NCBI GenBank assembly: GCA_016937315.1
Contig: JAFGWD010000229.1
Span: 1 to 7,445, forward strand
Reading direction: 5' to 3'
DNA length: 7,445 nucleotides
From: Rhodospirillaceae bacterium
GTDB taxonomy: Bacteria > Pseudomonadota > Alphaproteobacteria > Rhodospirillales > Rhodospirillaceae
Position 1 is the stretch's first letter. Every line of letters starts with the position of its first letter. Positions 1 to 6,144 of this stretch are shown here, in pieces. Below the pieces are notes generated by a model. It searched no databases. It was not told the DNA's origin and saw only the letters and a program-made list of their open reading frames with translations. Position numbers and translations under genes: made by a program.

Positions 1-1541
1 CCCCGGCCTTCAACGCAGACGCGGTTGCGCCCCGACAACTTCGCCGCATAAAGGGCTTGGTCGGCACGCTCCGATAAGTCATCAAAAGACGCTTGCCCGT
101 ATTTTGACATTGTCGCGACACCGATGCTCACCGTCACTTTCACGGTTTCCTTAACGCCCCCGCATTCCACAGAAATCGGCTCATCGGCCAAAGTCCTGCG
201 TAATTTCTCGGCCACCTCGGCAGCCCCCGCAGCATCGGAATCGGGGAGCAGAACCATGAATTCCTCCCCCCCAAAACGCGCTGCGAGATCCGTGCGCCGC
301 ACACCGGCTTCCAAAACCCGCGCAATCGCCACCAGAACATCGTCGCCAGCAGGATGCCCATAAGCATCATTGATGCGCTTGAAATGATCAATATCCAACG
401 CCAGCAAAGACACTGGCTTACCATACCGCGCCAAACGCGCCACTGCGGCATCGAAGCGATCCAGAAACTTGCGGCGATTGGCCAACCCCGTCAGCGCATC
501 ATGTAGCGCCATGTCTTCCAGTTTCAAATTGGCTTCCACAGACTCTGTCACATCCATGGTCGCACCACGGAAGCCACAGAACCGCCCCTCTGCATCCAAC
601 ACCGGACTTCCACTGAGTGAAACCCAAATGTAACGGCCGTCCTTACGGCGGCGTCGAATTACAATGTTTTCAAAGGGCTGCTGCCGCGTCACGGTTCCCA
701 ACCAGTGGGCTCGATTGGGATCATCAGCGGCATCAAAGTACGTCGCCCCATCCTGCCCCAGCAATTCTTCCGGCGTATAGCCCAAAACCTTTTGCGTCCC
801 TTCTGCAAAGGTGTAGCGATTCGCCTCATCAACCTCCCACAAATAAATCGGGGCATAACTGATGGCGCTCCGCATCAAATCACCAATCCGCTTGATCTCC
901 GCCTCGGCCTTACGGCGTACCTCGATTTCCTTATGTTTTTCCTCGGTTGCCGCCTGCGCCAGAGCACATTCCCGTTCCAAACGCTCCCGCACCGAAATGC
1001 TGGACAGCGCCTGATCAATCAACGGCCCGAAGCGTTTCAACAGGTGGACATGAGCCGGAGAGAAAAAAGCCGTATCTGAATGCACGAACACCATCGCCGC
1101 ACGTAAGACCTCAGAACGGATGGACACCATGACTGCCGATCTGACATGTTCCAGCGTTGCAGGCGGCAGATCACGCCATTCCGGGGCCTGTCGCGTATCA
1201 AACACCGCCACCGTCTCGCCCTTCAAAACACGTTCCAACATCCCCTGCGGCGACCACTTCAGCCCCAAATAGTGTCGTGACGTCGAACGAATCACGCGAT
1301 ACCCGCTTCGACCTTCTAACGACAACAGAAAGGCATCCTCGAACGGCACCATGTGCCGCAGCGCACCCGCTAAACTATCAAACACCCCCTGCGTATCCCG
1401 CACCTCCGTCAGAATCCGCAAACCACGCAGCAGCCCCTCCGTTTCCAGACGCATGTTGCGTTCGTGTTGGCGAGAACGATCCAATTGGATCAGGCTTTCT
1501 CGCAGCAATTCGACATCGGAAAACGATATGGTTTTGTGCAT
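1..1541 (-). CDS. GAF-PAS-GGDEF diguanylate cyclase, C-terminus cut by window edge
   Basis: Makes cyclic di-GMP from two GTP; cytoplasmic, with no membrane segment or signal peptide. I translated the open frame by hand: 513 residues plus two bases to the window edge, with no stop. Residues about 35-182 resemble a GAF domain. Residues 183-222 are charged and probably coiled coil. Residues 223-335 are a PAS/PAC unit (GYTPEEL at 254-260, RKDGRYIWV at 299-307). Residues 345 to the edge are GGDEF, with DALTGLANRR, DIDHFKRIND (metal Asp383), YGHPAGD, the active-site GGEEF at 424-428 and a late RADQALYAAK. An RxxD inhibitory site (Arg415, Asp418) lies five residues before GGEEF, so the enzyme looks active and subject to product inhibition. 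No EAL domain appears before the edge. The ATG is 13 bases after the FIST stop; a GAGGT overlapping that stop may serve as ribosome site, suggesting coupled translation. Ligands of GAF and PAS are unknown. Confidence 0.93.
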   Translation of the reverse strand, partial: MHKTISFSDVELLRESLIQLDRSRQHERNMRLETEGLLRGLRILTEVRDTQGVFDSLAGALRHMVPFEDAFLLSLEGRSGYRVIRSTSRHYLGLKWSPQGMLERVLKGETVAVFDTRQAPEWRDLPPATLEHVRSAVMVSIRSEVLRAAMVFVHSDTAFFSPAHVHLLKRFGPLIDQALSSISVRERLERECALAQAATEEKHKEIEVRRKAEAEIKRIGDLMRSAISYAPIYLWEVDEANRYTFAEGTQKVLGYTPEELLGQDGATYFDAADDPNRAHWLGTVTRQQPFENIVIRRRRKDGRYIWVSLSGSPVLDAEGRFCGFRGATMDVTESVEANLKLEDMALHDALTGLANRRKFLDRFDAAVARLARYGKPVSLLALDIDHFKRINDAYGHPAGDDVLVAIARVLEAGVRRTDLAARFGGEEFMVLLPDSDAAGAAEVAEKLRRTLADEPISVECGGVKETVKVTVSIGVATMSKYGQASFDDLSERADQALYAAKLSGRNRVCVEGR

Positions 1542-1554
1542 CGTCAGCAGGACC

Positions 1555-2748
1555 TCACGTACCAAGGATCAACACGGATATCATCAGGTTTCCATGAATG
1601 GGGCGATTCTCCAGAACACTCCCTTGCTCCCCAAAGGTAAACGGGGCCAGAAAGGGCCGCCCCAACATGGTTTCCCGTAATATTTCCTGCACTTGACGCA
1701 TGTCAGAGCCAAGCGTCAGAACCAGACCCGCACAGAAGGAAAACAGCGCACCAGAGACCGTGCTCGCATCTAAGCCCTGCATAACCATCGCCGACTCTAC
1801 GGTTCGCCCGGCACGAGCCATCAGGGTTTCTCGACTGCCGATCATGAAGCGCAATTTCTGCCCGACGGAAACATCCGTCAGAACTTCCAAACCCCCGTCT
1901 TCACGTATCGCCCAAATATGGGACAACGCGTACACACCAATTCCACCAACATCGCCGACTTCGCGTCCCAGAGGTGTAAGCGCCGTGCGATAGAGCAATG
2001 TCTCATCAAGCAGCAAGGCATGGCCCGTATGTTTCTTGTACCAAGCGGCATACACTTTATCTGCGGCCACATCATCAATACGCAAAATCACCCGAGGCCC
2101 ATCCATCGCCGTAACCGTGCCACAAAGCGGCGATGGCGCATAACTGCCGCGAAGCGACCGGCTCATCGGGACATCACTGAAAACCACGGTCACCACCAGA
2201 CTCTCACGCCCCTGTGCATGCCGCGTCACAACGCACCAATGGCCGATGCTGGCATTATCGGCCACACTGCCGCCAAACACCGGAACGTGGGAGCCCAGAA
2301 CATCGGCAATACCCGCAATCGCGTCTTCTTCTCCACTAGGAGCAATAGCAAGCAGAACCAAATCCGGCAATTCGCCCGGACGTCCGGCATCCATCAACGC
2401 AGCCTGCACCGCGTCACGCGCCGCTGCCCGCGAATCTGCGCCTTTGTCCTGAAGTGCCGTCCCAAAACACGCCCCGGGAAAACGCATGCCCATCATGCCC
2501 ATGGCCGTATTATCCAGAAACAGCGCCTCCTCGGTCATCAGCCCACGACAACTGGTACCACCATGCACGCGCACGAACGGCGGCAATGCGCCCAAGGCAT
2601 CAGCCAGCGCCGTAGGATCATGATCTTCGGTGAAGTAGAGAAACAGGAGGTCTGGATCGCCATCCATACGACCACAAAGACAGCCATAGGCCGTCTCAAA
2701 CGCGGTGACAGTGTCTTTGATTTCGCTGCACGCCGTCGCAAGAGTCAT
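1555..2748 (-). CDS. FIST-domain sensory protein, candidate NosP-like
   Basis: A 397-residue soluble protein with FIST_N and FIST_C character. FIST domains are ligand-sensing modules of bacterial signalling; some, the NosP proteins, bind haem and sense nitric oxide. Visible family features are VHGGTSCRG at 61-69, where FIST_N has its Gly/Ser/Cys-rich turn, PVFGGSVADN at 156-165, and in the C-terminal half FSFCAGLVLTLG at 336-347 and FTFGEQGSV at 370-378, close to the usual 'FSC..R...LG' and 'F.TFGE' signatures. Length fits stand-alone FIST proteins. The ATG at 2748 is preceded by AGGAG five bases upstream. The reading frame stays open to 3036, but that extension overlaps the glycosyltransferase gene and is Gly-rich and unlike the family. 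The gene is followed 13 bases later by a diguanylate cyclase, so it probably modulates that enzyme. Whether it binds haem, an amino acid or another ligand cannot be read from sequence. Confidence 0.9.
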   Translation of the reverse strand: MTLATACSEIKDTVTAFETAYGCLCGRMDGDPDLLFLYFTEDHDPTALADALGALPPFVRVHGGTSCRGLMTEEALFLDNTAMGMMGMRFPGACFGTALQDKGADSRAAARDAVQAALMDAGRPGELPDLVLLAIAPSGEEDAIAGIADVLGSHVPVFGGSVADNASIGHWCVVTRHAQGRESLVVTVVFSDVPMSRSLRGSYAPSPLCGTVTAMDGPRVILRIDDVAADKVYAAWYKKHTGHALLLDETLLYRTALTPLGREVGDVGGIGVYALSHIWAIREDGGLEVLTDVSVGQKLRFMIGSRETLMARAGRTVESAMVMQGLDASTVSGALFSFCAGLVLTLGSDMRQVQEILRETMLGRPFLAPFTFGEQGSVLENRPIHGNLMISVLILGT

Positions 2749-2780
2749 CACGGCTCCTGTTTTTGGTTTGTTATTCTCAT
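2748..2780 (-). CDS. Possible 10-codon leader peptide before the FIST gene
   Basis: ATG at 2780 opens a 10-residue frame, MRITNQKQEP, closed by TGA at 2750-2748. The TGA shares its A with the ATG of the FIST gene (TGATG), the typical layout of translational coupling. A full GGAGG ribosome site lies eight bases upstream, at 2793-2789. The frame covers the ribosome site of the FIST gene. It could be a leader that primes FIST translation, or a chance short frame. No amino-acid run of the attenuation type is present. Confidence 0.3.
   Translation of the reverse strand: MRITNQKQEP
2749..2758 (-). promoter_or_regulatory. Ribosome binding site of the FIST gene
   Basis: AGGAG at 2758-2754 on the minus strand sits five bases before the ATG at 2748. 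It decides this start over the long upstream open frame, which would overlap the glycosyltransferase gene. A GTG codon directly before the ATG is also in frame but too close to the AGGAG. Confidence 0.7.
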
Positions 2781-2822
2781 GTAGGGTGCCTCCAGGGCAG
2801 ATAGTAGGAGGACGCAAAGGGC

Positions 2823-5399
2823 TTATTCCGCCGCCGGAAGCGTCACGACCGCCGCCTTTTGCGCCTGCGCCGCCGCCCGGCGTTCCAAAGCGGCAAGACC
2901 CGCCGCCGACAAGAACGGCAAAGCCTGAATGGCCAGAGTCGCGGCAAAGATGTTCAACTCCGTAATCCCGGTATAATTGGTCGCGACCAAAACCGTGGAT
3001 CCCAACACCAGCAACAGCCCCAGAATCAGTTCCCACTTCGCTGGGTTCTCGCCGGCCTTGCGCTTGCCTGCGCCCCCTTTATCGGTTCGCAGAAACGGCA
3101 AGCTATCCGTTAAAAATCCCGATGCCATCGCACTGGCCACCGTGAGTTGCAGGCTCATCGCCGCAATCGCTGCGCCCAGAATCTGCGGCAAAGGAACCTT
3201 GACCCGGGTACCATACAGCACCACGCAATGCAGCAAATTGACGAAAAAGGCGGCTAGAATCGGCAATGTAAACGGCAGCATTGGAATCAAGACGCCAACG
3301 AACAGAATCACCGGCACCCAAATCAGATTCAAGATTGCCGCAGCAACACCAAAAGCATCAGACAACCAGTACGACCACCCGGTCACGAACTGAAAGCGTT
3401 GTGCGCCAGTCAGCTTGGACCGCCCCGGCAGCATCAAACGCCAGTGTTTGCGGATGATCTGGACCGCACCATACGCCCAACGATGGCGTTGGGTTTTGAA
3501 AGCCTTATAGGTGTCTGGCAGCATCCCCCAACCGTAACGCCGGTTGGTATACTGAGCGTGGTATCCTGCCGCCAACAGGCGCAAACCCAGTTCCGTATCC
3601 TCGGTAATGGTGTCGGTGGCCCAGCCCCCCGCTTCATCGAAAGCCGAACGACGGATCATCAACATGGTGCCATGGGTGATGATGGCGTCATCTTCGTTGC
3701 GCTGCACCATACCGATATCAAAGAAACCGGCATATTCGCTGTTCATCACTTCCTTGAACAACGATTCATGTCCATCGCGATGATCTTGCGGTGCCTGCAT
3801 CAACGCAACCATCGGGTCGGCAAAGGCGGGCACCAGATCCCGCAACCAGCGCGGATGCACCACATAATCCGCATCCAAAAGCGCAATGATTTCAGCCTCC
3901 GGCGCAACATTCGGCATGGCCATGTTCAACGCGCCGGCCTTAAACCCCGACACTTTCGGCAAATTGACGAATTTGAACCGTGGACCAAGCGCCGCGCAAT
4001 GGGCTTCGATCGGGCGCCAGAGATGTTCTTCCGGCGTGTTGTTGACGATGACCAGAACCTCGAAGTTCGGATAGTCCAGAGCGGCAACACTGTTCAACGT
4101 CTGAATCAGCATGGACGGGGGTTCGCGATAGGCCGGAATATGAATAGAAACCATCGGCCAGCGGCTCAAATCCGGCGCATCTGACACCGGTCGCCACAAG
4201 CGCTGAGGACGACGCCCCAAGGTGATTTCCGCAACCTCATGGACCTTGACCAAGGTCATCGCGGACAACGGGATCATCAGCAAAAAGCCAATCACCCAGG
4301 CCAAAGCAGACCCAAAGTTCAAATAATTTTCGATGGGATACATGGCCGCCAGCGCCATCGCGGCAGACAGCGCATTGGCCGCAGCGGAAAACGCAAAGGC
4401 ATGACCAAACGTGGGCCGACGGCGATACAACCCAAGGATCGATACCGCCGCACCAATCAGCAAAGCCAGAGCCGCCAGACGCAACAGGTTGGTCCGTTCC
4501 ACAGTGCCAAACAAAGAGAATTTCAGATTACGGTCATCATCGAAAATCCCCCAATACGGGCCGACGCTGCCTTCGTTGACCTTCCATGGTTGATCAAAGG
4601 CTTCAACAACGTTGTATTCAATGCCACGTTTTTTCGCTTCAGCCAAAAACTCGCGCAAAATACGCGCCTGACCGATGGGGTCCGGCTCTGCCGAATGGCG
4701 GTTATACCCTCGACTCGGCCAACCGAATTCGGCAATCACAATACGCTTGCCGGGAAAAGCCGTTTTCAGGTCTTGATAGCGCTCTACCGCGAACTTCACC
4801 GCATCCTTAGGCGGCACCGCTTCCCAATACGGCAGAACATGGGCCGCGATAAAATCCACTTCATTGGCAAGTTTCGGATGCTCAATCCAAGAGTACCAAA
4901 TTTCCCCGGTGGAAACCGGAACGCCAACCCGTTTACGAACCTGCCGCAAATAGGTCACCAACTGCTCATAGGTCAGATCGCCGCGCAACAAGGCTTCGTT
5001 ACCAACCACAACCGCACGCACGTTGGGGTTACGATTGGCCACAGCGATAGCAGATTCGATTTCCTTAGCGTTGTAATCCAGGTCCTTATCCAGCCAGGCC
5101 CCGACCGTCACCTTCAGGCCATGCCGCCGTGCCAAGGGGGGGATTTCCTCGAACCGACCGGTTGCGGCATACAGGCGGATGCCCCGCGAAACCTTGGCCA
5201 CAGTCGTCAAATCGCGATCCGTATCGGCACGTTCTTCAGGAGAAAAGGGGATCGCTCGGTCCTTCGGAGCCGCGTTATTGAAGGACAATGACTCAATCGC
5301 ATCCTCAAGATCCGGCGGCGCGATGCTTTCATGCGTCGCGTACCAGACCAGACCATGCAGGACAGCGGCAACCAAAGCCGCAAGAGCAACGGTTCTCAT
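2823..5399 (-). CDS. GH17-GT2 membrane beta-glucan synthase (NdvB/NdvC-like)
   Basis: An 858-residue inner-membrane enzyme predicted to build and remodel a beta-glucan. A hydrophobic segment at about 2-21 anchors it. A periplasmic GH17 domain follows at about 60-290, with the acid/base Glu135 in VVVGNE and nucleophile Glu224 in IAEFGWPS. Three membrane segments (about 305-324, 333-355, 363-385) bring the chain into the cytoplasm, where a GT2 domain at 410-660 has DAD at 509-511, TED with Asp601 and QRHRW at 637-641, the set of processive synthases. Further membrane segments fill about 675-838. No PilZ domain is visible. In Bradyrhizobium, NdvB and NdvC make cyclic beta-(1,3),(1,6)-glucans; bacterial GH17 domains of this kind act as transglucosylases. 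The first GT2 aspartate appears replaced by Val452. ATG at 5399 was chosen because it starts directly with the membrane segment; an in-frame GTG at 5438 would add 13 residues. Exact product unknown. Confidence 0.92.
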   Translation of the reverse strand: MRTVALAALVAAVLHGLVWYATHESIAPPDLEDAIESLSFNNAAPKDRAIPFSPEERADTDRDLTTVAKVSRGIRLYAATGRFEEIPPLARRHGLKVTVGAWLDKDLDYNAKEIESAIAVANRNPNVRAVVVGNEALLRGDLTYEQLVTYLRQVRKRVGVPVSTGEIWYSWIEHPKLANEVDFIAAHVLPYWEAVPPKDAVKFAVERYQDLKTAFPGKRIVIAEFGWPSRGYNRHSAEPDPIGQARILREFLAEAKKRGIEYNVVEAFDQPWKVNEGSVGPYWGIFDDDRNLKFSLFGTVERTNLLRLAALALLIGAAVSILGLYRRRPTFGHAFAFSAAANALSAAMALAAMYPIENYLNFGSALAWVIGFLLMIPLSAMTLVKVHEVAEITLGRRPQRLWRPVSDAPDLSRWPMVSIHIPAYREPPSMLIQTLNSVAALDYPNFEVLVIVNNTPEEHLWRPIEAHCAALGPRFKFVNLPKVSGFKAGALNMAMPNVAPEAEIIALLDADYVVHPRWLRDLVPAFADPMVALMQAPQDHRDGHESLFKEVMNSEYAGFFDIGMVQRNEDDAIITHGTMLMIRRSAFDEAGGWATDTITEDTELGLRLLAAGYHAQYTNRRYGWGMLPDTYKAFKTQRHRWAYGAVQIIRKHWRLMLPGRSKLTGAQRFQFVTGWSYWLSDAFGVAAAILNLIWVPVILFVGVLIPMLPFTLPILAAFFVNLLHCVVLYGTRVKVPLPQILGAAIAAMSLQLTVASAMASGFLTDSLPFLRTDKGGAGKRKAGENPAKWELILGLLLVLGSTVLVATNYTGITELNIFAATLAIQALPFLSAAGLAALERRAAAQAQKAAVVTLPAAE

Positions 5400-5421
5400 G
5401 GCATTCGATCTTAAACCCGGC

Positions 5422-5434
5422 GCGGCCTTGCCGC
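5422..5434 (-). other. Short GC hairpin in the leader of the GH17-GT2 gene
   Basis: GCGGC and GCCGC flank a three-base spacer, giving a perfect five-pair GC stem whose end is 22 bases before the ATG at 5399. If that ATG is the start, the hairpin lies in the untranslated leader; if the GTG at 5438 is used, it is coding sequence. There is no T-run, so it is not a terminator. A regulatory role is speculative. Confidence 0.25.
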
Positions 5435-5473
5435 CCACACGGAAATCAGGGGAAAAGCCCCCTCACAGAATGT

Positions 5474-5968
5474 TTATTTCTTCTTGTCATACGGCCCGGA
5501 CGGCATCGTCAACGGCCGAGCTTCCGTCGGTTTCTTAGGCGGCAAAGATGGCTGAGTTTTCGTCTTCACCGCAGGTGACACCGTCGGCTTAAGCACTTTC
5601 GGCGCGGCTGGCAAAGCCTTGTCCAGGGTCGACGCGGAAGGAGACGCCCAACACAAATCAACACACTCAGGTCGAGACGCACAGCTCTCGGGGCCAGAGG
5701 TCCCTTCAATCGCGCATCCGAACGCCGCGCTCAAGTGTGCCTCAGAACACCCAAAGGCAACATAGAACTGTCGGAATTCACCCGCCGTAACCACGTCATC
5801 CCGCGACAACAGCTGAATAATGCGTTTTCCAGTCCATCCGCACTCTGCGGACATCGCACTGCCACGCTTCGCAGGTCGCGTTTTCTGCGCCTCAGCCGCC
5901 ACTGCGGCGGAAGCGCACGCGGCCACCCAAACCCCAACCAGGGCCACTGACACCAACCGCACGTTCAT
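5474..5968 (-). CDS. Small cysteine-rich exported protein or lipoprotein, unknown function
   Basis: I do not recognise the family. The 164-residue product begins with a short Arg-containing n-region and a hydrophobic core (residues 5-17), then VAAC with Cys18, a plausible lipobox; alternatively signal peptidase I could cut after AVAA at about residue 25. The mature part carries six more cysteines (43, 74, 85, 96, 102, 106), enough for three disulfides in the periplasm. Residues 110-164 form a Pro/Lys/Ser/Thr-rich basic tail ending DKKK, probably disordered. ATG at 5968 is chosen because GGAGG lies six bases upstream and the signal sequence starts there; the frame is open upstream to 6097, but that stretch is charged, has no export signal, and overlaps the argG terminator region. 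The gene stands 74 bases before the GH17-GT2 gene on the same strand, so it may be co-transcribed and act with the glucan enzyme at the envelope. That link is inferred from position only. Confidence 0.75.
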   Translation of the reverse strand: MNVRLVSVALVGVWVAACASAAVAAEAQKTRPAKRGSAMSAECGWTGKRIIQLLSRDDVVTAGEFRQFYVAFGCSEAHLSAAFGCAIEGTSGPESCASRPECVDLCWASPSASTLDKALPAAPKVLKPTVSPAVKTKTQPSLPPKKPTEARPLTMPSGPYDKKK

Positions 5969-5979
5969 CAGGTTCCTCC
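5969..5979 (-). promoter_or_regulatory. Ribosome binding site of the small exported protein
   Basis: On the minus strand GGAGG precedes AACCTG and the ATG at 5968, a spacing of six bases. It fixes the start at the signal sequence rather than at ATG codons farther upstream. Confidence 0.75.
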
Positions 5980-6019
5980 ACCCACGCTCACCGTCGCGCG
6001 AACGCATTCCGAACGGCGA

Positions 6020-6048
6020 TATGTAACGCAGCCCTTGGTGCCGCGCAA
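6020..6048 (-). promoter_or_regulatory. Weak candidate sigma-70-type promoter
   Basis: Between the argG terminator and the small exported protein, the minus strand shows TTGCGC (6048-6043), a 17-base spacer and TACATA (6025-6020). The spacing is ideal, but each hexamer matches consensus at only about three of six positions. It is placed where a promoter for the downstream gene set would be expected. Confidence 0.22.
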
Positions 6049-6079
6049 TGGACGTTTCACCAACCTCGCGTCTCTGCAC

Positions 6080-6134
6080 AAAAAAATCATCTCGCATCGG
6101 AAAGTGCGCCCTTGGGGCGTTGCCTTCCGATGCG
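6080..6134 (-). terminator. Rho-independent-type terminator after argG
   Basis: Just after the argG stop, CGCATCGGAA (minus strand, 6134-6125) pairs perfectly with TTCCGATGCG (6102-6093), a ten-base stem. Inside the loop, CGCCC and GGGCG form a second five-pair hairpin (6119-6107). Six bases beyond the outer stem is a run of seven T (6086-6080). The spacer between stem and T-run is longer than in the classical form, but placement directly behind argG supports termination. Confidence 0.65.
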
Positions 6135-6144
6135 GGAAGCTTTC

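Noticed and set aside
1918..2784. 288-codon plus-strand open frame opposite the FIST gene
   Set aside because: It is a shadow of the FIST gene: no motif, His/Arg-rich composition and no ribosome site.
2749..3036. N-terminal extension of the FIST protein by 96 residues
   Set aside because: It would overlap the last 214 bases of the synthase gene in another frame. The extra residues are Gly-rich and unlike FIST proteins, while ATG 2748 has a good AGGAG site.
3399..4184. 261-codon plus-strand open frame opposite the GT2 catalytic domain
   Set aside because: It mirrors the conserved GT2 motifs on the opposite strand and has no features of its own.
4239..5291. 350-codon open frame on the plus strand opposite the GH17-GT2 gene
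   Set aside because: It lies entirely antisense to a gene with clear catalytic motifs. Its product is a Gln/Arg/His-rich mixture without domains, as expected from the complement of GC-rich coding sequence.
5448..5463. AGGGG/CCCCT hairpin after the small exported protein, as a terminator
   Set aside because: The stem is only five pairs with a six-base loop and no T-run follows on the minus strand, so it is not convincing.
5969..6097. N-terminal extension of the small exported protein by 43 residues
   Set aside because: It would bury the signal sequence internally, start at the argG terminator stem, and ignore the well-placed GGAGG before ATG 5968.
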